DNA of 64,000 nucleotides. Source: Klebsiella oxytoca (lineage in GTDB: Bacteria > Pseudomonadota > Gammaproteobacteria > Enterobacterales > Enterobacteriaceae). A program made the translations under genes and the position numbers. This document shows positions 10,583-19,587 of the stretch, piece after piece (positions within the stretch are counted from its first letter, which is position 1; every line of letters begins with the position of its first letter). The notes beneath the pieces are model-generated. The model saw only the letters and a program-made list of their open reading frames with translations, ran no database searches and was not told where the DNA came from. Where the stretch lies: the NCBI RefSeq assembly GCF_009707385.1, contig NZ_CP046115.1, positions 1,550,001 through 1,614,000 on the forward strand. The letters run 5' to 3'.

Positions 10583-12616
10583 ATGACAGACCTTTCGCCG
10601 AGCAGAGAAAAGGACAAAATCAATCCGGTGGTTTTTTATACTTCCGCCGGACTGATTTTGTTGTTTTCCCTGATGACTCTCTTCTTCAGCGATTATTCCG
10701 CGGCCTGGATTGGCCGTACCCTGAACTGGGTTTCAAAGACCTTCGGCTGGTATTATTTGTTGGCCGCGACGCTGTATATCGTGTTTGTGGTGTGCATCGC
10801 CTGCTCGCGTTTCGGTTCGGTGAAGCTCGGACCGGAGCACTCGAAGCCGGAGTTTAGCGTGCTCAGCTGGGCGGCAATGCTGTTCGCCGCTGGTATCGGG
10901 ATCGACCTGATGTTCTTCTCCGTTGCCGAACCGGTGACCCAGTATATGCAGCCGCCGGAAGGGGCGGGGCAGACCATGGAGGCGGCGCGCCAGGCGATGG
11001 TATGGACGCTGTTTCACTACGGGCTGACCGGCTGGTCGATGTATGCCCTGATGGGGATGGCGTTGGGATACTTTAGCTATCGTTATAATTTACCCCTGAC
11101 CATCCGCTCCGCGCTCTATCCTATCTTTGGCAAAAAGATTAATGGCCCTATTGGCCACACCGTGGATATCGCCGCCGTTATCGGCACCATTTTTGGTATC
11201 GCCACCACCCTTGGCATTGGCGTGGTGCAGCTCAATTATGGCCTCAACGTGCTGTTTGACATCCCGGATTCGCTGGGGGCGAAAGCGGCGCTGATCGTGC
11301 TGTCGGTGATAATCGCCACCATCTCTGTGACCTCCGGGGTGGACAAAGGCATTCGTATTCTTTCCGAGCTTAACGTGGTGCTGGCCCTCGGCCTGATCCT
11401 GTTCATCCTGTTTATGGGCGATACCGAGTTCCTGCTCAATGCGCTGGTGCTTAACGTCGGCGACTACGTGAATCGTTTTATGGGTATGACTCTGAACAGC
11501 TTCGCCTTCGATCGTCCGGTAGAGTGGATGAACAACTGGACCCTGTTCTTCTGGGCGTGGTGGGTTGCGTGGTCGCCGTTTGTCGGTCTGTTCCTGGCGC
11601 GTATTTCACGTGGACGTACCATTCGTCAGTTCGTGCTGGGGACGCTGATTATCCCCTTCACCTTTACCCTGCTGTGGCTGTCGGTGTTCGGCAACAGCGC
11701 GCTGTACGAAATCATCCACGGCAATGCGGCCTTCGCCGCCGAGGCGGTCGCCCACCCGGAGCGCGGATTCTATAACCTGCTGGCGCAGTATCCGGCGTTT
11801 ACCTTTAGCGCTTCGGTGGCGACGATTACCGGCCTGCTGTTCTACGTGACCTCCGCGGATTCCGGGGCGCTGGTGCTGGGTAACTTCACCTCGAAGCTGA
11901 AGGATATCAACAGCGATGCGCCAAACTGGCTGCGGATCTTCTGGTCGGTGGTCATCGGCCTGCTGACCCTCGGCATGCTGATGACTAACGGCATTTCCGC
12001 CCTGCAGAACGCAACGGTGATTATGGGGCTACCGTTTAGCTTCGTGATCTTCTTCGTGATGGCGGGGTTGTACAAGTCGCTGAAGGTCGAGGATTATCGC
12101 CGCGAGAGCGCCAACCGCGATACTGCCCCGCGCCCGCTTGGCGTACAGGATCGCCTGAGCTGGAAGAAGCGTCTGTCGCGGCTGATGAACTATCCCGGCA
12201 CGCGCTATACCCGCCAGATGATGGAAACGGTATGCTTCCCGGCGATGGAAGAGGTGGCGCAGGAGCTGAAGCTGCGCGGCGCCTACGTTGAGCTGAAAAG
12301 CCTGCCGCCGGAAGAGGGGGATAACCTGGGCCATCTCGACCTGCTGGTGCATATGGGCGACGAGCAGAACTTTATTTATCAAATCTGGCCGCAGCAGTAC
12401 TCCATTCCCGGCTTTACCTACCGGGCGCGTAGCGGGAAGTCGACCTACTATCGTCTGGAGACCTTCCTGCTGGAAGGGAGTCAGGGCAACGACCTGATGG
12501 ACTACAGCAAAGAGCAGGTCATTACCGATATTCTTGACCAGTACGAGCGTCATTTGAACTTTATCCATCTGCATCGCGAAGCGCCGGGCAACAGCGTGAC
12601 CTTCCCCGGAATGTAG
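10583..12616 (+). CDS. betT: High-affinity choline transporter
   Basis: BCCT-family secondary transporter of 677 residues. About twelve transmembrane helices precede a long hydrophilic C-terminal tail (from about residue 505) typical of osmosensing BetT proteins. The BCCT tryptophan-rich segment is visible as WTLFFWAWWVAWSPFVGLFL. AAGGAG precedes the ATG. It is divergent from betIBA and supplies choline for BetA/BetB. Confidence 0.96.
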   Translation: MTDLSPSREKDKINPVVFYTSAGLILLFSLMTLFFSDYSAAWIGRTLNWVSKTFGWYYLLAATLYIVFVVCIACSRFGSVKLGPEHSKPEFSVLSWAAMLFAAGIGIDLMFFSVAEPVTQYMQPPEGAGQTMEAARQAMVWTLFHYGLTGWSMYALMGMALGYFSYRYNLPLTIRSALYPIFGKKINGPIGHTVDIAAVIGTIFGIATTLGIGVVQLNYGLNVLFDIPDSLGAKAALIVLSVIIATISVTSGVDKGIRILSELNVVLALGLILFILFMGDTEFLLNALVLNVGDYVNRFMGMTLNSFAFDRPVEWMNNWTLFFWAWWVAWSPFVGLFLARISRGRTIRQFVLGTLIIPFTFTLLWLSVFGNSALYEIIHGNAAFAAEAVAHPERGFYNLLAQYPAFTFSASVATITGLLFYVTSADSGALVLGNFTSKLKDINSDAPNWLRIFWSVVIGLLTLGMLMTNGISALQNATVIMGLPFSFVIFFVMAGLYKSLKVEDYRRESANRDTAPRPLGVQDRLSWKKRLSRLMNYPGTRYTRQMMETVCFPAMEEVAQELKLRGAYVELKSLPPEEGDNLGHLDLLVHMGDEQNFIYQIWPQQYSIPGFTYRARSGKSTYYRLETFLLEGSQGNDLMDYSKEQVITDILDQYERHLNFIHLHREAPGNSVTFPGM

Positions 12617-12674
12617 GCCATCTAAACGTTTTCTGAAAAAGGGATTTGACTGGTTAAATATACAGTGAGAAACG

Positions 12675-12838
12675 CAGGGAGGCGTATGATGGCGGCGGGT
12701 GCCTGAGGCTTTCTGCGTTCAGGCTTAGGTGAGGATTCAGAAAGACGAAGCCCCAGGAGATGTTCCCATCAACCTGAGGCTCACGATCCAACCCTAGCAC
12801 GTTGGATAGTAGCCTCTTCTTCGCATGGAGGCAACGAG
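12675..12838 (+). ncRNA. hok mRNA leader and likely Sok antisense target region
   Basis: The leader upstream of hokE has the hok-type arrangement: CTGAGGCTTTCTGCGTTCAG, later CAGAAAGACGAAGCCCC, then a GATAGTAGCCTCTTCTTCGC block before the toxin start. These correspond in order to blocks of the R1 hok mRNA leader that mask translation and bind antisense Sok RNA. The Sok RNA would be on the minus strand in roughly 12700-12800; its exact ends are not visible. Confidence 0.5.
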
Positions 12839-12991
12839 ATGCTGACAAAATACGCCCTGGTGGCAATCATCGTGCTGTGTCTGACAGCGCTGGGATTGAC
12901 GTTAATGGTGCGCGACTCGCTGTGCGAGCTGAGCATCAAAGAACGTAGTATGGAGTTCAAGGCCGTTCTCGCTTACGAAACGAAGAAGTAG
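12839..12991 (+). CDS. hokE: Hok/Gef-family type I toxin (HokE-like)
   Basis: 50-residue membrane toxin. It reads [20 protein letters not shown], one membrane helix, then [14 protein letters not shown] and AVLAYETKK. The conserved Hok cysteine and the ...E..AVLAYE.KK tail match E. coli HokE closely. GGAGG precedes the ATG. Hok proteins depolarise the inner membrane and are silenced by an antisense Sok RNA. The conserved leader makes the module look intact. It is isolated between betT and the polyol cluster. Confidence 0.88.
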   Translation: MLTKYALVAIIVLCLTALGLTLMVRDSLCELSIKERSMEFKAVLAYETKK

Positions 12992-12998
12992 CCGGTAT

Positions 12999-13016
12999 GC
13001 GGGGAGCTATCCCCGC
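12999..13016. terminator. Hairpin downstream of hokE
   Basis: GCGGGG (12999-13004) and CCCCGC (13011-13016) flank AGCTAT eight bases after the hokE stop. Only a short TTAT follows, so termination is likely but not strong. The remainder up to 13184 shows no gene. Confidence 0.5.
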
Positions 13017-13184
13017 TTATCCGCAGGCTGGGTAAGGAACCTTAAGGCACCTTTTTTCTGCTTATGGGGGCAGGATGGACGGCGAGAGAACATCGACCGG
13101 TTAAAACAATCGCGCCGCCACCCTGCATACTGCTTCGCCGGTCGCTGTCAGTATATTGATATCCATACCGGCATTCGGTCCGTT

Positions 13185-13970
13185 CTACCAGCAGACAAAG
13201 CCGCCGTCGACGACCAGATCAACCCCGGTACAGAATGATGCCGCATCGCTGGCAAGGAACAGCGCCGGACCGGCCATCTCTTCCACCTTCGCCATACGCT
13301 GGATCGGCGTCTGGCTTTCAAATTCGCGGGTCTGGTGAACCATCTCTGGACGGGTGTTCATCGGCGTGGCGGTGTAGCCGGGACTGATGGAGTTCACGCG
13401 GATCCCTTTGCCGATCCACTCCATCGCCAGGCTTTTCGACAGGTGGATCACCCCCGCTTTAGAGCAGTTATAGTGCGCCTGATCGAGGCCCCGATTAACG
13501 ATGATGCCGGACATCGAGGCGATATTAATAATCGAGCCGCCGCCAGATTCCTGCATCAGCTCGGCTTCCGCCTTACAGGAGTTCCACACGCCAGTGAGGT
13601 TGATGTCGATAACCCGCTGCCACTGCTCGGTTTCCATCTCAAGCGCCGGATTGGCATTAGCAATCCCGGCGGCGTTTACGGCGACATCAAGGCGGCCAAA
13701 GCGGCTTTTGGCCAGCGCAACACCGGCGCGCAGGTCGCTAAGCTGACGGACATCGCCGGTGTAAAAACAGGCTTCTCCACCAATGGCTTCGATATTGTTT
13801 ACGGTTTCAGCAAGGCCCCCGTCTTCGCGTAGATCAAAGCAGACTATCCGAGCGCCCGCGCTGGCGAGGCCATAAGCAATCATCTGGCCGATACCGCTGC
13901 CTGCGCCGGTCACAAAAGCGACGCGGTCCTGTAGATTAAACAGCTGTTGGGCAAAATCTTTTGCGATCAT
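13185..13970 (-). CDS. SDR-family polyol/sugar dehydrogenase, last gene of the polyol operon
   Basis: 261-residue classical SDR. TGAGSGIG lies near residues 20-27, NAAG near 98, the serine in NIASMSG near 150 and YNCSK gives the Tyr/Lys pair. The C-terminus ends VVDGGFVCW, reminiscent of sorbose reductase, xylulose reductase and threitol dehydrogenase relatives. It is the last gene of a leftward set with an ABC importer and a sugar kinase, so oxidation of an imported polyol to a ketose is the likely role. The exact substrate is unknown. Confidence 0.8.
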   Translation of the reverse strand: MIAKDFAQQLFNLQDRVAFVTGAGSGIGQMIAYGLASAGARIVCFDLREDGGLAETVNNIEAIGGEACFYTGDVRQLSDLRAGVALAKSRFGRLDVAVNAAGIANANPALEMETEQWQRVIDINLTGVWNSCKAEAELMQESGGGSIINIASMSGIIVNRGLDQAHYNCSKAGVIHLSKSLAMEWIGKGIRVNSISPGYTATPMNTRPEMVHQTREFESQTPIQRMAKVEEMAGPALFLASDAASFCTGVDLVVDGGFVCW

Positions 13971-14019
13971 AGTTATTACTCTCTAAAAAATATTCTTTAG
14001 CATGCCCGGTGTTGGCGTT

Positions 14020-14165
14020 CCCGGAGGCGGCGCGTTGCGCCTGTCCGGGCTACCAGACGGTGCTGATCTGTTGTTTCCCCGGATTGCGGCATAAACGTCT
14101 TATCCGGGCTACAAAATTGTGCCGACCGGAAGCCCGGGTAAGGCGTCAGCCGCAACCCGGGGGAC
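14020..14165. repeat. REP-like palindromes between the two SDR genes
   Basis: CCCGGAGGCGGCGCGTTGCG with CCTGTCCGGGCTAC, followed by two related units with CCCGGGTAAGGCGTCAGCCG. These are BIME-type intergenic palindromes inside the operon and might attenuate or stabilise the transcript. Confidence 0.6.
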
Positions 14166-14169
14166 CGCA

Positions 14170-14967
14170 TTACGACATAATCAGGCCGCCATCTATATTG
14201 ATGGTCTGCCCGGTGAGATAGCGCGCGTCATCGGAGGCGAGAAACGCCACCAGACCAGCAACGTCTTCCGGTTTACCGGCACGCTTCATCGGAATGCCTT
14301 CGACCCACTCCGCCATCAGCTCGCCCTTACCGTAGCGTTTCTGCTCGGTGCTGAGGATCTCGCCCCATACCCGGTCGTTGTAGTCCCACATTTCGCTTTC
14401 AATAATGCCCGGACAGAAGGCGTTGACGGTGATATTCCACGGCGCCAGCTCGTGCGCCAGGCTTTGGGTAATGCCGATAACGCCCATTTTGCTGGCGGCA
14501 TAGTGCGGGGTATAAATAAAGCCCTGACGCCCCTGGCCGGAAGAGGTATTGATCAGGCTGCCGTGGTTCTGCTTAACCATATATTTGGCGGCTTCGCGGC
14601 AGCACAGCCAGACGCCGGTGGTGTTAACGGCGAGCACTTTTTCAAAGTCGGCTTTCGGCATACGATCGTAATAGTCGATAGTGATCACGCCCGCGTTCTG
14701 GATAGAGACGTCAATGGTGCCGAAACGCGCCGCCGCCCGCTCGTACAGTGACTGCACCTGCGCTTCGTCGGTGACATCAACCTGCAACGAAAGAATATCG
14801 GCCTGATAGCGCTGGCGTAAGGTTTCCGCCGTTTCGTGGACGCGCTCGGCGTTAGAGACCATCACCAGATTCGCCCCGTCGCGCGCAAAGCGCTCGGCGA
14901 TACCGGCACCAATTCCGCGGCAGGCGCCGGTGATAACAACCGTTTTGTTCTCGAAATTTCTTTGCAT
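14170..14967 (-). CDS. SDR-family dehydrogenase, second in the polyol operon
   Basis: 265 residues from the ATG at 14967; AAGGG lies nine bases before it, while an in-frame ATG three codons upstream has no spacing to that site. TGACRGIGAGIA is the nucleotide-binding motif, NAG occurs in IQNAGVI, the active-site region is YAASK and the end is GQTINIDGG. The insert WDYNDRVWGEILS resembles sorbitol/galactitol-type dehydrogenases. A second SDR in one operon suggests two successive oxidations or two substrates. Confidence 0.8.
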   Translation of the reverse strand: MQRNFENKTVVITGACRGIGAGIAERFARDGANLVMVSNAERVHETAETLRQRYQADILSLQVDVTDEAQVQSLYERAAARFGTIDVSIQNAGVITIDYYDRMPKADFEKVLAVNTTGVWLCCREAAKYMVKQNHGSLINTSSGQGRQGFIYTPHYAASKMGVIGITQSLAHELAPWNITVNAFCPGIIESEMWDYNDRVWGEILSTEQKRYGKGELMAEWVEGIPMKRAGKPEDVAGLVAFLASDDARYLTGQTINIDGGLIMS

Positions 14968-15027
14968 GTTTTTCATCCCTTATAGAAGCCGGACGCCGGT
15001 GCGTCCGACGGGGTAATAAAGACGTTA

Positions 15028-16083
15028 TTAACTGGTGGCACCTGCCGCAGCCAGCTTCTCCTCATGGCGGCGCATCAGGATGACTTTGTTTTGTAGTTTT
15101 TGCTGGAACTGGTCGACAACGACCGCGGTGACGATAACCACGCCCTTAATGACCATCTGCCAGAAATCGCTGACCCCCATCATCACCATGCCATCAGCCA
15201 GGAAGACGATAACGAACGCGCCGATAATAGAGCCGGTAACCCGGCCACGGCCGCCTGCCAGCGCGGTTCCGCCGAGCACGGTGGCGCCGATAGCGTCCAT
15301 TTCGAACATATTGCCGGTCATCGGGTGCGCGGTTTGCAGCTGTGAGGCGACGATAAGACCAACGAACGCCGAGCACAGGCCGGAGAAGGCGTAAACAAAG
15401 ATTTTTGCCTTGACGATAGGTACACCTGCAAGGCGAGCGGCGGATTCATTACCGCCGATAGCGTAGATATAGCGGCCCAGCGGGGTTTTGGTGGTCAGCC
15501 AGTAGCCCAGCAGCAGGAAGCCGATCATCAGCCAGATTGGCAAATAAATGCCCATCAGCGTTCCGGATCCCAGGGTGGAGAAACCGGTATTGCCCAGCGC
15601 TTCCATGCCGTTAAGGTTCGGGTAGGTGCTGCCGTCGTTGAACAGCAGCGCCGAACCCCTGGCGACATACATCATGCCCAGGGTGCAGATAAAGGGCGCC
15701 ACGCCGAAGCGGGTGATTACCGCGCCGTTAACAAAGCCGACCAGTACGCCGAAGAGCGCCACGCAGAGGATCACTTCCGGCACGTTGAAGAAAATGACGC
15801 TGCCGTTCCACAAGGGCAGGCCGTTAGTTAATAGCGCCCCGGCAACCATGCCGCAGATCCCGGCGACGGCGCCAACGGAAAGGTCGATACCGCCCGTCAG
15901 AATAACCAGCGTCATACCGATGGCCAGCAGGCCGGTGATGGCCACGTGCTGGGTCATAATCAGCAGGTTAGATGTGGTCAGGAAATTCGGTACCATCACG
16001 CTGAAAAACGCGATAACCAGCAGCAGAGCGATAAACGTTCTGGCTTTCAGCAGGTACATATAAATCATATATTTCTGGTTCAT
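15028..16083 (-). CDS. Sugar ABC transporter permease (RbsC-like)
   Basis: 351-residue BPD_transp_2-type inner-membrane permease with about ten hydrophobic segments. The first conserved core is GMTLVILTGGIDLSVGAV and the later one is YAIGGNESAARLAGVP. It lies 17 bp downstream of the ATPase gene. Family members transport ribose and other pentoses, autoinducer-2 or polyols; the ligand here is inferred to be a sugar or polyol from the dehydrogenase and kinase genes. Confidence 0.9.
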   Translation of the reverse strand: MNQKYMIYMYLLKARTFIALLLVIAFFSVMVPNFLTTSNLLIMTQHVAITGLLAIGMTLVILTGGIDLSVGAVAGICGMVAGALLTNGLPLWNGSVIFFNVPEVILCVALFGVLVGFVNGAVITRFGVAPFICTLGMMYVARGSALLFNDGSTYPNLNGMEALGNTGFSTLGSGTLMGIYLPIWLMIGFLLLGYWLTTKTPLGRYIYAIGGNESAARLAGVPIVKAKIFVYAFSGLCSAFVGLIVASQLQTAHPMTGNMFEMDAIGATVLGGTALAGGRGRVTGSIIGAFVIVFLADGMVMMGVSDFWQMVIKGVVIVTAVVVDQFQQKLQNKVILMRRHEEKLAAAGATS

Positions 16084-16100
16084 GATGGGTTCCAGCCTGA

Positions 16101-17645
16101 TTAATCTTGAGGTGTTGAAGCCGCGATTAATTTTTCGCGGGTAACCGCATGACGCGGTAAATCGGCGGTAATCCGGCCATCGGCCATCACCAAAATGCGA
16201 TCCGCCAGCGCCATCACTTCATCCAGCTCCGATGAAGAGAACATCACTGCCAGACCCTGTTGGGCCATTTTGCCGATCAGGTGATAAACGTCGGTTTTCG
16301 CGCCGACATCAATGCCGCGAGTGGGCTCATCGAGAAATACCACCTCCGGCCTGGTCATCAACGCTTTGCCGAGTACCACTTTTTGTTGGTTGCCGCCGCT
16401 GAGCGAGGTGATCGGTAGTTCGGGATCGCTAACCTTGATGGCCAGCTCGCCAATCATCTCTTTGACGCAGGCCGTTTCCTTCTGCGGATTCAGCCATTTC
16501 CACGCCCGACGAAAGCCCTGCAGGCTGAAATCGGATAAGGTCATATTCGACTGAATCGACATCATCTGCACCACGCCTTCGCCCTGGCGGTCTTCAGGAA
16601 CCAGCGCCAGCCCCTTTTTCAGCCGCGTCTGGAACGAAGACTTTTCGATGTTTTCGCCGTTGAGCTGGACGTTACCGCTCTGGCAGGGCATCAGGCCGAC
16701 CAAGCCTTTGAACAGCTCCGTGCGCCCGGCGCCGAGCAGACCGTAGATGCCGATGACTTCCCCTTTACTTAAGGTGAAGGTCACGTCGTTGAGCTTATAG
16801 CCGCCGCTGGGATGGAGCGCCGTCAAACCATCAACGGCAAGTACCGCCTCGCCTTTTGGCGCAGGCCGGTAGTCAAAATGTTTTTTCTTATCGCCGACCA
16901 TCTGTTCGATAATCCACGGAATACTGGCGTCGCTGACTTCACGCTCGCTGATAAAGCGCCCGTCGCGGAAAATAGTGATGTGATCGCCAATTTCCATCAG
17001 CTCTTCCAGACGATGGGAAATATAAATAATGGTGACGCCACGGCGTTTAAGCTGCTCAATAACGTTAAACAGGATTTTGACTTCCGACTGACTGAGTGCG
17101 GAAGTGGGCTCATCCATAATTAATACCCGGGTGTCTTTTGAAAGCGCGCGCGCAATTTCCACCAGCTGCTGATGGCCGATACCTAATTCGCCGAGCGGGG
17201 TATAGGGATCGACGTTAAGTTCGAGCCTCTCGAGTAATTTTTTGGCTAACTCATATTGATATTTTTCGTTAATCTTTCCTTTCTGAAAGAATTCGTTAGC
17301 CATAAAAATATTATCCATGACGTTCATGTTCGGGAATAAGTTTAATTCCTGAAAAATGATGCTGATGCCATGTTTCTCTGCCTGATGGGTGGAGCTTAGG
17401 GTGACCGGAGTACCGTCAAGAATAATTTGACCGGAAGAGGGTGTTTCAACGCCAGCAAGCATTTTCATCATGGTGGATTTACCCGCACCATTTTCACCGA
17501 TCAGAACGTTTACTTTATTTCGATAGACCCGATAGTTCACGTTATCTAAAGCCACAACGCCTGGATAAACGCGTGATAATTCGCGGGTTTCGATAATAAC
17601 TTCAGATTCGACTGGTTGGGAATTGACGAGTTCTTGCCGCTGCAT
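16101..17645 (-). CDS. Sugar ABC transporter ATP-binding protein (RbsA-like, tandem)
   Basis: 514 residues from the ATG at 17645, preceded by GGGAGGACAATAAG; a longer frame exists but lacks this site. Two fused ATPase domains are visible: Walker A GENGAGKST in the first, and GLLGAGRTELFK in the degenerate second. LSGGNQQKVVLGKAL is the second signature and VFLDEPTRGIDVGAK its Walker B. It begins one base after the stop of the DUF2291 gene, so translation is coupled. Confidence 0.91.
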   Translation of the reverse strand: MQRQELVNSQPVESEVIIETRELSRVYPGVVALDNVNYRVYRNKVNVLIGENGAGKSTMMKMLAGVETPSSGQIILDGTPVTLSSTHQAEKHGISIIFQELNLFPNMNVMDNIFMANEFFQKGKINEKYQYELAKKLLERLELNVDPYTPLGELGIGHQQLVEIARALSKDTRVLIMDEPTSALSQSEVKILFNVIEQLKRRGVTIIYISHRLEELMEIGDHITIFRDGRFISEREVSDASIPWIIEQMVGDKKKHFDYRPAPKGEAVLAVDGLTALHPSGGYKLNDVTFTLSKGEVIGIYGLLGAGRTELFKGLVGLMPCQSGNVQLNGENIEKSSFQTRLKKGLALVPEDRQGEGVVQMMSIQSNMTLSDFSLQGFRRAWKWLNPQKETACVKEMIGELAIKVSDPELPITSLSGGNQQKVVLGKALMTRPEVVFLDEPTRGIDVGAKTDVYHLIGKMAQQGLAVMFSSSELDEVMALADRILVMADGRITADLPRHAVTREKLIAASTPQD

Positions 17646-17646
17646 C

Positions 17647-18267
17647 TTATTGTCCTCCCAAACGAACAATTTTTGCTGGCGTAATATCAGGAACGCTCTG
17701 CGGAATATCCCAGGCGGAGAACACGCCGTAGACCTGTACTGCTTCGCCGGTTTTAACCTGCGCCGTCTGGATCATCTTGACGGCGTGTTCATTAATCGCC
17801 CGGCTATATTCACCAAATAGCACCTGATCGTTGAAGTCCTGATAGCTGGCGCCCTGATAGCCGTCGCGTAATAATGTGCCGCGCAGCGTTGGGCCAATTT
17901 GCACTACCACGTTGCTGCCGCTGGTATCCTCAATCGTCATTTTTCCGCTACGTGAAGCGGAATCAATTTTGCTGATAGTGCCTTCAACTTTGACGTAAAA
18001 AACGCACGGATTTTCATCCTGAGCACGATAGCCTAACGCTTTGCAGGCGCTATCAATATCATGCGCTGCGCCGAGAGCGGTCATTAATTCGGCGACCGGG
18101 CGAGCTTTAGCCACAACCTGAGGAACCACCTGGTCTTGCCATGTCCGATCGATATCCGCCATATGCGGATTGGGCGGAGATTTAAGATCGGCCAGCTCCT
18201 GCTGAGAGACGATACGACAGCCTCCGAGCGCAAGAACGACCAGCATCAGCGATATTTTTTTATACAT
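17647..18267 (-). CDS. DUF2291 lipoprotein of the sugar ABC operon
   Basis: 206 residues from the ATG at 18267, which has GGAG six bases upstream; the longer frame starts inside the preceding spacer. MYKKISLMLVVLALGGCRIV is a lipoprotein signal with lipobox LGGC. DUF2291 proteins are commonly found with RbsABC-type importers, but their function is not established. The gene lies between the binding-protein and ATPase genes. Confidence 0.82.
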   Translation of the reverse strand: MYKKISLMLVVLALGGCRIVSQQELADLKSPPNPHMADIDRTWQDQVVPQVVAKARPVAELMTALGAAHDIDSACKALGYRAQDENPCVFYVKVEGTISKIDSASRSGKMTIEDTSGSNVVVQIGPTLRGTLLRDGYQGASYQDFNDQVLFGEYSRAINEHAVKMIQTAQVKTGEAVQVYGVFSAWDIPQSVPDITPAKIVRLGGQ

Positions 18268-18310
18268 AATACTCTCCTGTGCGCCCCGGAAGGGGCGCAA
18301 CAACCCGAAA

Positions 18311-19246
18311 TCAGGATTTGATATTGAAGTCCTGTACTTTATCTGCGTTGTCCTGGGTTATCAGGATGCCGCGGAACATCACGCGCTGCTTCGCCGGTTT
18401 TTCACCTTTTTGCAGGTAGTTATCGAGATCGGTCACCCCCTGAGCGGCGATGGCCTGGGCCTGAAGCATCACGGTAGCCTGCAGGGTGCCGGCTTTTACC
18501 GCGTCGCGTTCATCGTTGCTGCCATCAATACCAACCACCACAACGTCGGTGCGATTAGCGGCTTTCAGCGCGGCGATAGCGCCGAGTGCGACAGGACCGT
18601 TGCCGCAAATCACGCCCTTCACGTCAGGATGCGCTTGCAGAATACTGTCCATAATGCGTTTGCCGTCGATTAACGTGCCCTTAGCGTCTTGTTTGGCCAC
18701 GCTGACCATATCGGGGTACTGGTCGATAACCTGGTGGAAAGATTTAGAGCGGGTAACGCAGTTATTATCCGCCAGGTTACAGGTCAGTTCGGCGTATTTC
18801 CCTTTCTCCGCCATTTTCTCAACAAATACGTTGGCGACTTCAGAACCGGCCTGGAAGTTATTATGGGTAATTTGCTCCAGCGCGATATCATCAACCGGAA
18901 TTTCGCGGTTAATTAATACCACCGGAATACCGGCTTTCTTCGCTTTTTCAATAGCGGCGACGCTGGCGGTGGAGTCGGCGTTATCCAGAATAATGCCCTG
19001 AACTTTTTTACCGATGGCGGTATCGATCAGCTCATTCTGTTTTTTTACATCTTCGCCGTGCGACAGAATAGTGGTTTGATATCCCAGTTCTTTTGCTTTT
19101 TCGCTGGCGCCCTTGGCTTCAGAGGCGTAATAAGGGTTATCCAGCGAGTTTACCATGATCATAATGGTGCCTTTTTCTGCCGCCTGGGCAGCAAAAGAAA
19201 AGGCGGTCAGGGTAGCAGCAGTTAAAAGCGTTAAACGTAATTTCAT
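18311..19246 (-). CDS. Sugar ABC transporter periplasmic binding protein
   Basis: 311-residue RbsB-like periplasmic-binding protein (Peripla_BP_4). The signal peptide MKLRLTLLTAATLTAFSFAA ends near AQA-AE. The mature start GTIMIMVNSLDNPYY and the hinge-region strands VQGIILDNADS and VVVVGIDGSNDE are family features. Two cysteines in LTCNLADNNCVT may form a disulfide. It is the first transport gene of the leftward operon and lies downstream of the kinase gene, separated by a repeat element. Confidence 0.9.
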   Translation of the reverse strand: MKLRLTLLTAATLTAFSFAAQAAEKGTIMIMVNSLDNPYYASEAKGASEKAKELGYQTTILSHGEDVKKQNELIDTAIGKKVQGIILDNADSTASVAAIEKAKKAGIPVVLINREIPVDDIALEQITHNNFQAGSEVANVFVEKMAEKGKYAELTCNLADNNCVTRSKSFHQVIDQYPDMVSVAKQDAKGTLIDGKRIMDSILQAHPDVKGVICGNGPVALGAIAALKAANRTDVVVVGIDGSNDERDAVKAGTLQATVMLQAQAIAAQGVTDLDNYLQKGEKPAKQRVMFRGILITQDNADKVQDFNIKS

Positions 19247-19346
19247 GACAATTTTCTCTCTTGGTTGTTATTGTCGGGTACGGTGAAACAACGTAAGGCC
19301 TGTAAATCAAGTTTATGGGCCGGGGGTCTCCTTTTGTTGATGAGTA

Positions 19347-19553
19347 AGAGCCTATCCATTAGGGCTATTTTACTGGCCATTTTGAACCAGGGCAGTGCTC
19401 GACAAAATACGAAAGTATTTTGAACGCCCTTCAGGGCGGCCCGGAGGGCGAGCATCGCGAGTTAATCCTCACGTACTACGTGTACGCTCCGGGATCGAAG
19501 CGCTGTCCGTGTTCAAACTGCCTGCGCCAATAACGCCTACTGGGATAGGCTCT
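19347..19553. repeat. Dispersed element with terminal inverted repeats, copy 2
   Basis: AGAGCCTATCC (19347-19357) and GGATAGGCTCT (19543-19553) are perfect 11-bp terminal inverted repeats. The interior shares GGGCAGTGCTC, CTCACGTACTACGTGTACGC and GCGCTGTCCGT with copy 1 at 175-318. It also has about 60 extra bases that include CCCTTCAGGGCGGCCCGGAG. It lies between the kinase and binding-protein genes. Confidence 0.72.
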
Positions 19554-19587
19554 AAAGTGCGTCACACGCGCGATTCCCTGGTGGGCG

